DNA from: Rhodothermales bacterium
GTDB taxonomy: Bacteria; Bacteroidota; Rhodothermia; Rhodothermales; VXPQ01
Direction: 5' to 3'
Length of the DNA: 64,000 nucleotides
NCBI GenBank assembly: GCA_951812345.1
Contig: OX638295.1
Span: forward strand, 2,478,965 to 2,542,964
Below, in pieces: positions 53,333-62,473 of the stretch (its first letter is position 1; every line of letters starts with the position of its first letter). The notes beneath the pieces were generated by a model. It made no database searches. It saw only the letters and a program-made list of their open reading frames with translations, and was not told the DNA's origin. The translations under genes and the position numbers were made by a program.

Positions 53333-54904
53333 ATGTCGGAAACGCTTAACGAGCAGCAACAGCGCCGCCGCGAAGAACTGCATGCGCTTTGCGAAGCGGG
53401 TATCGATCCGTATCCGTATGCGTGGGATGTCACCCACGAGACAGCGCATATCGTCGAGACGTTCGACGACAACCTGCATCAACCCGGTGAAGACCGCCCC
53501 CCTCGGGATCAGTACGATGTAGCCATCGCCGGCCGCATCATGTCGCTCCGTGTCATGGGCAAGGCCGCTTTCCTCGATGTGCAGGACGAGGCCGGCTCCA
53601 TTCAGGTCTATGTGCGCCGCGACGATCTTCCGGAGGGATATTATCGGGACGTCATCCGGCGGCTGCTCGATATCGGGGATATTGTCGGCGTCAGGGGATT
53701 TGCTTTCCGGACGCGCATGGGCGAGATCAGCGTGCATGCCGAGGAATTCAGGATTCTGTCGAAGTCGCTCCGCCCCCTTCCGGTGGTCAAGGAAACCGAC
53801 GAAGGCGTACATAACGAGGTCACGAATAAGGAATTCCGATACCGCCAGCGGTATGTCGATCTGGTGGTCAATCCGGATGTGCGGAACGTTTTTCGCCAGC
53901 GGGCGCGCCTTATTTCCATCATGCGCCGCTTTCTGGACGATCGGGGGTATATAGAGGTGGAAACGCCTGTGCTCCAACCCATATACGGAGGGGCGAGCGC
54001 CAGGCCGTTCACTACCCACCACAATGCGCTCGACATGCCGCTCTATCTCCGCATTGCGGACGAGCTGTATCTGAAGCGGCTTCTGGTCGGCGGATTTACG
54101 GGCGTCTACGAGATTTCAAAAGATTTTCGCAACGAGGGATTCAGCCGCTTTCATAATCCGGAATTCACCATGATGGAGCTGTATGTCTCCTACAAGGATT
54201 ACCGGTGGATGATGGAACTCGTTGAAGAAATGATCGAGCACATTGCGATGGAATTGCTCGGCGCCCCGTATGTGCAATCCGGCGAGCATACGATCTCCTT
54301 CCGCCGGCCCTGGAAACGCCTGCCGCTCTTCGAAGCCATTGCAAAGCATACCGGGCATCAGCTGCGAGACAAAAACGCACAGGAAATAGCGGATATTGCC
54401 CGGGAACTCGGCCTCGAAGTGGATGAAAGCATGGGGACGGGCAAACTCATTGACCATATTTTCGGCGAGAAGGTAGAGCCACACCTTATCCAACCTACCT
54501 TTATCACCGATTATCCCCTTGCGCTGAGCCCGCTGGCGAAACGCCATCGCAGCGAGGAAGGGCTTGTGGAGCGGTTCGAACTCATCTGCAATGCAAAAGA
54601 GATGTGCAATGCATTCAGTGAGCTCAACGATCCGGTCGACCAGCGCAACCGCTTCGAGGATCAGGCCCGGTTACGCGCCGGAGGCGACGAGGAAGCCATG
54701 CAGATCGACGAGGACTACCTCCGCGCGATGGAGTATGGCATGCCTCCTGCGGCCGGCCTGGGCGTGGGCATCGATCGCCTCGCCATGCTGATGACGGGAC
54801 AGGAATCGATCCGGGACGTCATTCTGTTTCCCTTGCTCCGACCGGAATCGGGACAGGACGAAAGCGAAGGGCAGGAAAATCAGGGCGAAGACCCTGCCGC
54901 ATAA
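53333..54904 (+). CDS. lysS: Lysyl-tRNA synthetase, class II
   Basis: This 523-aa enzyme charges tRNA-Lys. The N-terminal OB-fold ([21 protein letters not shown]) binds the anticodon. The catalytic core shows motif 1 ([17 protein letters not shown]), motif 2 ([18 protein letters not shown]) and motif 3 ([12 protein letters not shown]). An acidic tail of about 20 residues follows motif 3. Length and order are typical of class II LysRS. It converges on queG with a gap of nine bases. Confidence 0.97.
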   Translation: MSETLNEQQQRRREELHALCEAGIDPYPYAWDVTHETAHIVETFDDNLHQPGEDRPPRDQYDVAIAGRIMSLRVMGKAAFLDVQDEAGSIQVYVRRDDLPEGYYRDVIRRLLDIGDIVGVRGFAFRTRMGEISVHAEEFRILSKSLRPLPVVKETDEGVHNEVTNKEFRYRQRYVDLVVNPDVRNVFRQRARLISIMRRFLDDRGYIEVETPVLQPIYGGASARPFTTHHNALDMPLYLRIADELYLKRLLVGGFTGVYEISKDFRNEGFSRFHNPEFTMMELYVSYKDYRWMMELVEEMIEHIAMELLGAPYVQSGEHTISFRRPWKRLPLFEAIAKHTGHQLRDKNAQEIADIARELGLEVDESMGTGKLIDHIFGEKVEPHLIQPTFITDYPLALSPLAKRHRSEEGLVERFELICNAKEMCNAFSELNDPVDQRNRFEDQARLRAGGDEEAMQIDEDYLRAMEYGMPPAAGLGVGIDRLAMLMTGQESIRDVILFPLLRPESGQDESEGQENQGEDPAA

Positions 54905-54913
54905 AAGCGCCCA

Positions 54914-55885
54914 TCACCCGGCGCTGTGGTGCTCATTCCGGCGGGCAATGCGCACATTTCTCTTGAAACCGTCGAACTTGCTGCGCCGGACGGGACTCCT
55001 TCTGAAACGCCTCCGAAATTCTTCGAGGTCGATTTCCTCCCATGCAACCAGTTCCGTATCGGTAACGCCCGGACGAGGCGCATAGCGCTCCTCGCGCGAG
55101 GGCTTTTTGAACTTGTTCCAGGGACACACTTCCTGGCATATATCGCATCCGAATATCCAGTTTTCGAATCCGGGTTGAAGCGACGCCGGAACATCGTCCC
55201 CGCGATGTTCGATGGTCCAGTAGGAGATACACCGGTTGGAATCCACGGCATACGGACGATAGATAGCGTCCGTGGGACAGGCATCGATGCATCGCGTGCA
55301 CGAGCCGCAAAAATCTTCCGCCGGGCTGTCGTAAGCCAAAGGAGTGTCTACGATGATCTCCCCGATGAAAAACCAGGATCCGAGAGACCGGTTGATGAGA
55401 TTGGTGTGCTTCCCTATCCAACCCAGTCCGCTGCGCTGCGCCCAGGCTTTTTCGAGCACCGGCGCAGAATCGACAAAAGCGCGCCCTTCGATACCCCCCG
55501 CCTCCCTGCCGAGCCATTCGAAAAGCTCATACAGATTGTCCTTCATGACACGGTGATAATCTTCCCCCCAGGCATACCGGCTGATTTTACCGGCGGTTTT
55601 GCGCGCGGGCGGATCCACCGGATAGTAGTAATTATGGAGTACGGAAACCACGCTGCGCGCGCCCTCTACCAGGCGGCGCGGATCGATGCGTTTCTCGAAA
55701 TGATTCGTCATCCATTCCATACCGGCATGGCGTCCCCCGAGAAGCCATTGCTCCAGCCGCTCCGACTCCTCATCCAGTCGTTCGGCTTTTGCAATACCGC
55801 AAGCATCGAACCCCAGATCGAGAGCATGCGCCTTGAGCGCACGACTGAGCGCTTCGGGGTTGGTATGGTGCCCAGGCGACATCAT
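54914..55885 (-). CDS. queG: Epoxyqueuosine reductase QueG
   Basis: This 323-aa enzyme reduces epoxyqueuosine to queuosine in tRNA, using cobalamin and two [4Fe-4S] clusters. Visible are the cobalamin-binding region with SRYAWGEDYHRVMK, GLGWIGKHTNLI, and the ferredoxin motifs CGSCTRCIDACPT and CDICQEVCPW. The C-terminus is shorter than in members that carry a HEAT-repeat extension. A strong terminator lies upstream and isolates it from the OmpA gene. Confidence 0.93.
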   Translation of the reverse strand: MMSPGHHTNPEALSRALKAHALDLGFDACGIAKAERLDEESERLEQWLLGGRHAGMEWMTNHFEKRIDPRRLVEGARSVVSVLHNYYYPVDPPARKTAGKISRYAWGEDYHRVMKDNLYELFEWLGREAGGIEGRAFVDSAPVLEKAWAQRSGLGWIGKHTNLINRSLGSWFFIGEIIVDTPLAYDSPAEDFCGSCTRCIDACPTDAIYRPYAVDSNRCISYWTIEHRGDDVPASLQPGFENWIFGCDICQEVCPWNKFKKPSREERYAPRPGVTDTELVAWEEIDLEEFRRRFRRSPVRRSKFDGFKRNVRIARRNEHHSAG

Positions 55886-55940
55886 GCAGGAAACAGAAAC
55901 GAACAGGTGTCAGATACGTGGACGAGGCAGGCGATATCAT

Positions 55941-55978
55941 AAAAAAAGCGGGCCCGCCTGATCGGCGGACCCGCTTTT
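55941..55978 (-). terminator. intrinsic terminator after the PKD/OmpA gene
   Basis: Arms GCGGGCCCGCC (55948-55958) and GGCGGACCCGC (55964-55974) form a stem of eleven positions with one mismatch and a five-base loop. On the minus strand seven T residues follow directly, the textbook arrangement. On the plus strand four T residues follow, so weak bidirectional activity is possible. It lies 31 bases beyond the minus-strand OmpA stop. Confidence 0.93.
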
Positions 55979-56008
55979 CCGGCAGCTAATTCGCGTCCGG
56001 CGTACTGG

Positions 56009-57547
56009 TTACTCGTCGTAATAACCGGCGCACGTACCAGGTATTGTGTCCACGCGGCGCGCTTGCTGCGCCCCCTCCTTCTTGGTCGTGCCCGGCAACA
56101 GGCCGCGGCCTTCTGTCTGGAAGCGACTTGCGGCCAAACCGTTTTCGGTGTAGAACTGCTCGACGATGCGGGCACGCTCCTCTGAAAGTTGCTGTGCATC
56201 GCGCTCACCCGGAGCGGCGTAGCCGACAATCTCTCCACAGAGATTGGGGCACTGTCCCAGGATATCGGCGTTTTCTGCAAGCGCCGCACTCCCTTCCTCG
56301 GTCAACATGCTTGAATTCCGGTCGAAATAGGCCGCATTCATCTCCGTGATGTCGTAGCAGATGGCAGCGAGACACGGCAGCGCTGTCACCGTAATCGACT
56401 CCGTATCACTGCCGCCTTCGTTTTCTACCGTCACCGTCACAGTGTAGGTACCGCCCTCGGTATACGTGTGTGAGGCTTCCGCACCCATACCCGTGCTTCC
56501 GTCACCGAAGTCCCAGCTATACGTGGTGGATCCATCGCTCTCCACACGAACTGCGAATGCAACCTCCTGAGGCTGGCACACTTCGAAATGCGTATCGCTT
56601 GCGTCTATGGCTACGATGGTCGGGGCTTCTACGACCTGAACGGAACACATGGCCGACACCGCTTCGCGGCCATTGTCGACACTAACCGTCACATCGTACA
56701 TGCCGCCGGATGCGAAACTATGTGTAGCGGCCATGCCGGTAGCCATGCCGCCGTCCCCAAAATCCCAATTTATATTCACGGGCTGCGTGGCCTCGGGATT
56801 CGTATCGACGGTAAAGGAACCTGTTTCGTTGGCGCCGAGAACACTCGGGCAGGTCGATCCCAGAATCTCGACCGGCGTGAATGCATCTTCAAGGCTGATC
56901 CTGACCCCTACAGAAAGCGAACTCACTACCTCGAAGGAAAGAAAGCCGTCACTCCCTCCGTCCGTATTGTCAAACCCGTCATCCGGGAACGCCACGTTGG
57001 AAATGTTTTCGATGACAATCGACGCGCGATCACTGACAACCACATCGACGCCGAAACCCAATGCCGGGCCGTACGTGGTGCTCGCCACGCTTCCGCTCGT
57101 GACGTGCGCTCCGGCCGTCAGGAACGGCGCGATGCGCGACGATCCGCCATAGCGGTACAGCGCCTGAAAACTGGTGTACCCGCCGCCGGTGACGTCACTA
57201 CCATTCACAGGAGCTTCCGGAGTATACACAAGCGAAAGCGGGTGATTGGTACGCTGGAGCGCCAGAGCCAAGCTGCTATTCTGGTCAAACTGCCATCCGA
57301 ATTCGATCCCGCCCGAATACGGCGTGCCGCAACATTCAGAATCCCAACTGTCCAGATTGAAATTGAAAGGGGACTTTTCGGTGTCGCCAAGGTGCCACGC
57401 CAGGCCGATACGAGGCTTCACAAAAAAGGTGCCGTCCGCCCGCAGGATCTGCGCGTGCGTATCCGGTACGAGAAGAAGTGAAAACACTCCGACGAGTAAG
57501 GCGGAGCAGGTGTTCTGCCACGAAACAGGCATAGTAGTCGAAAGCAT
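56009..57547 (-). CDS. PKD-domain OmpA-family outer-membrane protein
   Basis: This 512-aa envelope protein has a signal peptide (CSALLVGVFSLLLVPDTHAQ), an N-terminal eight-strand-barrel-like domain (about 25-220), two PKD domains (NINWDFGDGG and TTYSWDFGDGS), and a C-terminal OmpA domain with a DAQQLSEERARIVEQF peptidoglycan-binding helix. It probably anchors the outer membrane to the wall. The ATG at 57547 is preferred over 57625 because it leaves a normal signal peptide; 57532 is another option. It ends at a strong terminator. Confidence 0.85.
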   Translation of the reverse strand: MLSTTMPVSWQNTCSALLVGVFSLLLVPDTHAQILRADGTFFVKPRIGLAWHLGDTEKSPFNFNLDSWDSECCGTPYSGGIEFGWQFDQNSSLALALQRTNHPLSLVYTPEAPVNGSDVTGGGYTSFQALYRYGGSSRIAPFLTAGAHVTSGSVASTTYGPALGFGVDVVVSDRASIVIENISNVAFPDDGFDNTDGGSDGFLSFEVVSSLSVGVRISLEDAFTPVEILGSTCPSVLGANETGSFTVDTNPEATQPVNINWDFGDGGMATGMAATHSFASGGMYDVTVSVDNGREAVSAMCSVQVVEAPTIVAIDASDTHFEVCQPQEVAFAVRVESDGSTTYSWDFGDGSTGMGAEASHTYTEGGTYTVTVTVENEGGSDTESITVTALPCLAAICYDITEMNAAYFDRNSSMLTEEGSAALAENADILGQCPNLCGEIVGYAAPGERDAQQLSEERARIVEQFYTENGLAASRFQTEGRGLLPGTTKKEGAQQARRVDTIPGTCAGYYDE

Positions 57548-57685
57548 GGCGGAGTAAGGTTGGGATAGTTCGCGGATAATGTACGAAACGAATTGCGAAA
57601 ATGCGCAATTTTCGCAGGGAAACACATGACGCCCGAAAACAAGTTGTTTCCAGAAAAAAACAGAGCAACACCAGCGTCTGCCCGC

Positions 57686-57940
57686 CTATTCGAGCCCGTT
57701 GACGTACTTTTCCAGGTTGCTCTTGGAATTGGCAGCCTTGTTTTTATGGATAATGCCCTTCGAGGCGAGCCGGTCCAGCGTATGTTTGACCTGAGAAAGC
57801 AGGGCTTGCCCTTCCTCTTTGTCGGTGGTTCCGCGCAGTTTGCGTATCATGGTCCGCATGGCGCCGCGGTGAACCCGATTGCGTTCACGGCGTTCGCTAT
57901 CCTGACGGACCCGCTTTGCTGCTGACTTGTGTTGGGGCAT
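57686..57940 (-). CDS. rpsT: Ribosomal protein bS20
   Basis: This 84-aa basic protein matches S20: MPQHKSAAKRVRQDSERRERNR at the start, LLSQVKHTLDRLASKGIIHKNKAANSKSNL at the end. It binds 16S rRNA early in 30S assembly. It is monocistronic on the minus strand and divergent from the M23 peptidase gene. A 15-base-period direct repeat lies in the shared upstream region. Confidence 0.97.
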   Translation of the reverse strand: MPQHKSAAKRVRQDSERRERNRVHRGAMRTMIRKLRGTTDKEEGQALLSQVKHTLDRLASKGIIHKNKAANSKSNLEKYVNGLE

Positions 57941-57975
57941 GTTGGTTTCGTACTGTTTGGATTTCGTTCGGCAAC

Positions 57976-58001
57976 GTATCTGCCGACCAGGTATCTGCCG
58001 A
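57976..58001. repeat. direct repeat of GTATCTGCCGA upstream of rpsT
   Basis: Two perfect 11-base copies (57976-57986 and 57991-58001) are spaced with a 15-base period in the region between divergent rpsT and the M23 gene. They could be a regulator site or a small duplication. Confidence 0.5.
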
Positions 58002-58099
58002 ACGGGGAGTGACGCGGCAAACCCTGAATAATGTTTGTAAAGGGAGCGTTATAAGTCCTGATTGTCCATCGGGTTCCATACTTTCGACCTCATAACGCC

Positions 58100-58107
58100 G
58101 GAGGAGG
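58100..58107 (+). promoter_or_regulatory. ribosome-binding site of the M23 peptidase gene
   Basis: GGAGGAGG lies 11 bases before the ATG at 58119. It decides that start over the upstream in-frame TTG at 58062. Confidence 0.7.
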
Positions 58108-58118
58108 GCATTTCGGTA

Positions 58119-59021
58119 ATGTTTTCGTTTCTGCAAGAATTTTTCAGAAGGGGCAAGGGGGTATCGACCTTTGTGGTGATACGTGAAGGCACCGGAAAGC
58201 CGGCCCGGCAATACCGGATCGTTCCCCGCCATGTATTGCTGGTGCTGGTCGGAAGCACACTCGCTCTTGTTGCAGTCGCGATCACTCTGTTGTTTCTGCT
58301 GCCTCCCCTGCAAAGGATACTTCCGGAGTACGAATCGGGGGAAGTACGCCAGAGCGCCAGGTTGAACGCACTGCGCCTCAATGCATTACAGGACTCCCTT
58401 GCGGCGCAGGAACAGTATATGGCGCAACTCCGACAGGTTTTTCTCGGGCAGATCGATCTGGACGAGGCGGATCCCATAGCGTCGGAAACTTCTTTGCCGG
58501 CGGCAAATTATGTTGCTCCGGCCCCCGGCGAGTTACCATCGAACTGGACCGATCATCAACAGCCGGCGATCACGATAGACCTGCTTGCAGGAACCAACGG
58601 CGCCCCGGCACGCGCGGTTAACAGAGTCCCTGTCCGGTTTCCCAGCATCGTATTGCCGACATTAACTCCTGTGGATGGCTTCGTAACGCGCAGTTTCAAT
58701 GCAAGAACGGGGCATTACGGAGTAGACATTGCCGTGGAAGAGGGGACGGACGTACGGTCGATCGGAGACGGATATGTGGTGATGGCGGACTGGACACAGG
58801 AAGGAGGCTTCACGATCGCTATCCAGCATTCGGACGGCTATCTTTCGGTCTACAAACACAACCGGCTGCTTTACAAGCGTACGGGGGATCGCGTACAGGC
58901 CCGGGACAACATCGCGGTAAGCGGAAATTCCGGCGAATTCACGACGGGGCCCCATTTACATTTTGAACTCTGGCATAATGGTCTGGCACAAGATCCCAGT
59001 GCATATCTTGTGGGTATATAG
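58119..59021 (+). CDS. M23 family metallopeptidase, membrane-anchored
   Basis: This 300-aa bitopic protein has a cytoplasmic basic N-terminus, one transmembrane helix (VLLVLVGSTLALVAVAITLLFLL) at about residues 42-64, a coil-like linker, and a LytM/M23 domain at about 195-300. The zinc ligands are in GHYGVDIAVEEG and HLHFELW. It likely cleaves peptidoglycan cross-links or activates such enzymes. The bactofilin gene downstream fits a known association of bactofilins with M23 peptidases in cell-shape control. Confidence 0.9.
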   Translation: MFSFLQEFFRRGKGVSTFVVIREGTGKPARQYRIVPRHVLLVLVGSTLALVAVAITLLFLLPPLQRILPEYESGEVRQSARLNALRLNALQDSLAAQEQYMAQLRQVFLGQIDLDEADPIASETSLPAANYVAPAPGELPSNWTDHQQPAITIDLLAGTNGAPARAVNRVPVRFPSIVLPTLTPVDGFVTRSFNARTGHYGVDIAVEEGTDVRSIGDGYVVMADWTQEGGFTIAIQHSDGYLSVYKHNRLLYKRTGDRVQARDNIAVSGNSGEFTTGPHLHFELWHNGLAQDPSAYLVGI

Positions 59022-59135
59022 ACCATGGAGGCGACTCGCTCCCGTGCGGGGTTGTGCGACGGCCACAATGCCCAGCGCATCATGCGCCGGAAAATCAGGT
59101 CGTAACCAAAGGGACATACTTAGAGACATACTACT

Positions 59136-59549
59136 ATGGCCAGGCAGTCAAACGGCAGCGCTCCTCCAAAAGTGAGCATCATCAGCGAAGGAACAACCTT
59201 CGAAGGCACACTCATATCGTCCAGTGACATGCGCATCAGCGGATGCGTCAAAGGATCTGTGGAAACCGCTGGTAAACTGGTTGTCCCTGAAAGCGGCTAC
59301 ATCGAAGGCAACGTCAAGGGGGCCTCGCTCGATATCGCCGGACGCATCAAGGGCGTAATCAACGTGTCCGGCAGCCTCCTGTTGAAGAGAACGGCTATCG
59401 TGGACGCCAATATCCAGCTCGGCCGCCTTATGGTGGAAGAAGGCGCCATATTCAATGGAGAATGCCGTACGGGAGACCAGATCATTGACACCAGCGAAAT
59501 TCCGGCGTCGCCGGAAGGAACCGACAACCCTGAGCCCGGTCACGAATAA
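59136..59549 (+). CDS. Bactofilin
   Basis: This 137-aa DUF583 protein has an Ala/Ser-rich disordered start, a beta-helix core with repeating hydrophobic and glycine positions (GTTFEGTLISSSDMRISG, VKGSVETAGKLVVPESGYIEG), and an acidic Pro-rich tail. Bactofilins polymerise without nucleotide at the membrane and help to place wall enzymes. It lies 114 bases after the M23 gene, in the same direction. Confidence 0.93.
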   Translation: MARQSNGSAPPKVSIISEGTTFEGTLISSSDMRISGCVKGSVETAGKLVVPESGYIEGNVKGASLDIAGRIKGVINVSGSLLLKRTAIVDANIQLGRLMVEEGAIFNGECRTGDQIIDTSEIPASPEGTDNPEPGHE

Positions 59550-59567
59550 CCTGTCCGGAAACCGTCC

Positions 59568-59849
59568 ATGCCTGCTTCGAACGGCGACGATTCCGGCGAT
59601 CCCCGCAGCGATTTCAGAGAGGCCGGGTCGCATCTCTCTCTGGCGCTGGAGCCGGCGCTGACCATGGTAATCTGGATTATCATCGGCCTCCTGCTTGACC
59701 GATGGCTCGACACGACGCCATGGCTCGTGCTTGCAGGGTTATGTGTCGGTATGCTTTCGATGTGCATACAACTGGTGCGGGGGGTAAGAAAAAGCGAATC
59801 CCGGGGAAAGAGGGGAAAGAGCGGGAAGAAGCGTACGCCGCATGCCTGA
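59568..59849 (+). CDS. AtpZ/AtpI-like small membrane protein
   Basis: This 93-aa protein has two hydrophobic helices (LTMVIWIIIGLLLDRWL and PWLVLAGLCVGMLSMCIQLV) joined by a short polar loop, a plan shared by the AtpZ/F1Fo-accessory family, and a Lys/Arg-rich C-terminal tail. Such proteins help assemble the c-ring or transport divalent ions. It starts 18 bases after bactofilin and lies upstream of the ATP synthase genes. Confidence 0.8.
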   Translation: MPASNGDDSGDPRSDFREAGSHLSLALEPALTMVIWIIIGLLLDRWLDTTPWLVLAGLCVGMLSMCIQLVRGVRKSESRGKRGKSGKKRTPHA

Positions 59850-59984
59850 AGAGGCGGTTCTGAATTCATTGCATATTGGCTTTTTTTCCAAGCCCTTTTT
59901 CCTGTACATTTAGGCGTTTTAGCAAAGGGTATATTTCCTGGTCGGGTTTTTCCCGCGCTCTCGGGAAAAACGTTCCGGCGCCAA

Positions 59985-60281
59985 ATGGAAACGGAAGGGT
60001 TGGGACTCGGTATCGGACTTGGATGCTTGCTGGGCGTGTCGTACGTGCTGATAAGCTTTTTATCGAATCGGATCGCACTGCAAAGCACCCGCAATCCAAT
60101 GGCTGTCGTCATAGGCGCCATGCTGGTCCGCGTCGTTGTGACTCTGGGCCTGCTGGTTATTGCCTTGCGATGGCTGCCCGTGGCTCCGACAGGCTTGCTG
60201 GGAGGTTTTTTTGTGACGTTTATCGCAGGACTCGTGACCGAAATCCGGTTTTTCCACAGGAAGAAACCCCCGACATCGTAG
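59985..60281 (+). CDS. atpI: ATP synthase I-like protein (AtpI)
   Basis: This 98-aa protein has three to four hydrophobic helices, including GLGIGLGCLLGVSYVLISFL, PMAVVIGAMLVRVVVTLGLLVIALRWL and GLLGGFFVTFIAGLVTEIRFF, the pattern of ATP synthase I-like proteins that precede atpB. It is the second AtpI/AtpZ-like gene. It is 16 bases upstream of atpB, so it is part of the operon. The 135 bases between the two such genes contain an AT-rich stretch that may hold a promoter. Confidence 0.75.
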   Translation: METEGLGLGIGLGCLLGVSYVLISFLSNRIALQSTRNPMAVVIGAMLVRVVVTLGLLVIALRWLPVAPTGLLGGFFVTFIAGLVTEIRFFHRKKPPTS

Positions 60282-60297
60282 TTCCGCACTGCGAAAA

Positions 60298-61458
60298 ATG
60301 CCTTACTCATTACACCACATGATGGCGTTGCACGCAAACATACGCTACTGCCGGGTTATCCTGCTTTTTCTGGCGGGATGCGCGTTTTTTGCGCTCCTTA
60401 TATCCCGTCCGGCGTATGCTGCCGACGAGGGAGGAGAACTGGATGCCGTTGCCCACACCGCAGACGGCGTATATCTCGATTTTGCCCCGTTCGGCACCGT
60501 CGAACTACCGCGCATTTTCCTGCGAAAAGACCCCTGGGGGGTAGATGTGTTTTCCTCCACCCGCTCCGCGCTGCTGTCGGAACGGTACGAGATCGAGCAT
60601 GAAGAAGACGGACATGCGGAAGTATTGCACGGCGAGGCCCTCCACGCCGCCATCGAGCACCACGAGCACCTATACGTCAAACCGAAGCCTGTCCTGGGAA
60701 CCATGGTGCTGGACCTGTCCATCACACGCCATCTTGTGTTCGGCCTCCTCGCCGCCCTGATCACGCTCGCCATCTTCCTCACGCTTGCACGGCGCTATCG
60801 CCGCCATGAAGACCGCGTTTCCGCACCGAGGGGCATCTTCCAGAATATGTTCGAAGGACTCATCGTCTATGTACGCGATGAGATTGCGAGGCCATGCATT
60901 GGACCCAAATACGAGCAATTCGTACCGTTCTTGCTTACGGCGTTCACCTTCATCCTGTTCTGTAACCTGATGGGCCTCGTGCCCTATGCGAGCGCAGCGA
61001 CATCCAACATTTCGGTTACGCTTACGCTGGCCGTTTTCTCATTCGTGGTAGGACAGCGGCGCGGAACCCGAGCCTACTGGCGGCACATGTTTTGGGCTCC
61101 AGGCGTACCCCTGCCGGTCAAGTGCCTGCTGGCGCCTATTGAACTCGTCAGTCTGATTGCCAAGCATTTTGCGCTGGCGCTGCGACTTTTTGCCAACATG
61201 ATGTCCGGTTCCCTGCTCATCCTGAGCCTGATCGGCATCATCTTCACGATCAACGTGCTGTTCGGCAGCCTTATAGCTACCTTCGTTGCCCCTCTCGGCA
61301 TTGCATTCACGTTGTTTATTTCGTTCATCAAGATCGCCGTGGCGTTCATACACGCTTTTGTGTTCACGCTGCTGTCGGCGATTTTCTTCGGCATGGCCGT
61401 AGAGGAGCATCACGAAGACGAAGCGCATGCTGAAGAACAGCCGGTCCTCGCCGGGTAA
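60298..61458 (+). CDS. atpB: F1Fo ATP synthase subunit a
   Basis: This 386-aa membrane subunit forms the ion half-channels. The N-terminal 135 residues include a signal-like hydrophobic segment and a Glu/His-rich extracytoplasmic region, as in Bacteroidota. The core has LIAKHFALALRLFANMMSG with the essential Arg facing the c-ring, and IAVAFIHAFVFTLLSAIFFGMAV near the end. A His/Glu-rich tail ends the protein. It leads the structural genes. Confidence 0.93.
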   Translation: MPYSLHHMMALHANIRYCRVILLFLAGCAFFALLISRPAYAADEGGELDAVAHTADGVYLDFAPFGTVELPRIFLRKDPWGVDVFSSTRSALLSERYEIEHEEDGHAEVLHGEALHAAIEHHEHLYVKPKPVLGTMVLDLSITRHLVFGLLAALITLAIFLTLARRYRRHEDRVSAPRGIFQNMFEGLIVYVRDEIARPCIGPKYEQFVPFLLTAFTFILFCNLMGLVPYASAATSNISVTLTLAVFSFVVGQRRGTRAYWRHMFWAPGVPLPVKCLLAPIELVSLIAKHFALALRLFANMMSGSLLILSLIGIIFTINVLFGSLIATFVAPLGIAFTLFISFIKIAVAFIHAFVFTLLSAIFFGMAVEEHHEDEAHAEEQPVLAG

Positions 61459-61519
61459 CTGCGGCAACGGATTTGCCGGACAATCTCACCATCCAAACCT
61501 CTTTTTTCGAATCATCTGA

Positions 61520-61771
<252 letters not shown>

Positions 61772-61865
61772 TGTGTCGCGCCCGGCGCCGGATTGCTGCC
61801 GCCCCGGCGGCGCATCCGGACGATACACCTGGGATGTCAAGGAATAATCCACCATCGATTTGGCC

Positions 61866-62375
61866 ATGGATATCATCTTAGCCCAGAGTCTTCTCGAACC
61901 GAATGCGGGACTGATCTTCTACAAGGTCGTCGTGTTCGCGCTGCTACTGTTCATACTTCGCAGATTCGCGTGGAAACCCATCGTGAGTGCATTGAGCGAG
62001 CGCGAAGAAACCATTGACACGTCGATCAAAAAGGCCGAGCGGGCGCTTGAAGAAGCCCGGAAAACCGGGGAGAAGAACGAAGAGGCCCGGCGCGCTGCAG
62101 AAGAGAGCGCACGACGCGTCATGCAGGAGGCTCGCGCGGCAGCCGAGCAGGTGCGCAGCGAAGAACTCGAGAAGACGCGGGCCCGGATCCGGCAGATGCA
62201 GGAGCAGGCGCAAGCCGAAATCGAGCGGGAGAAGCAACGTGCGCTGGATGAGTTACGGGATGAAGTGGCCGGCCTTGCTATCCAGACCGCCGAGCACATC
62301 CTCGAAGAGACGCTTGATGCGGACCGGCAACGCAAGATGGTCGATCGCTTCATCGAGCAGCTTCCCAGGAATTGA
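61866..62375 (+). CDS. atpF: F1Fo ATP synthase subunit b
   Basis: This 169-aa peripheral stalk subunit has an N-terminal membrane helix (LIFYKVVVFALLLFILRRFAW), then a long charged helix (about residues 45-160) with heptad-like Ala/Glu/Arg repeats for dimerisation. The ATG at 61866 is preferred over a TTG two codons upstream. Downstream, 98 bases before atpH contain a dispersed repeat copy. Confidence 0.93.
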   Translation: MDIILAQSLLEPNAGLIFYKVVVFALLLFILRRFAWKPIVSALSEREETIDTSIKKAERALEEARKTGEKNEEARRAAEESARRVMQEARAAAEQVRSEELEKTRARIRQMQEQAQAEIEREKQRALDELRDEVAGLAIQTAEHILEETLDADRQRKMVDRFIEQLPRN

Positions 62376-62440
62376 CCGGCGCGCCGAATGCCTCGGAGTT
62401 TTCTCATGCCCCTTTCCGAAAACCGCACACCCTTCTCAGC

Positions 62441-62472
62441 CTCTGAGCTTTGCGGACTTAATCGGAGTATCC
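62441..62472 (-). repeat. dispersed palindromic repeat (copy G)
   Basis: On the plus strand it begins CTCTGAGCTTTGCGGACTT and ends GGAGTATCC. It matches copy B at 30 of 32 positions. It ends two bases before the atpH ATG, exactly as copy B ends two bases before the permease ATG, although the two downstream genes are unrelated. It interrupts an otherwise compact operon. Confidence 0.85.
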
Positions 62473-62473
62473 C

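Noticed and set aside
59878..59925. Bacteroidota-type promoter (TTG and TAnnTTTG) before the ATP synthase genes
   Set aside because: A TACATTTA box is present, but the distance to the nearest TTG is too long for the usual spacing.
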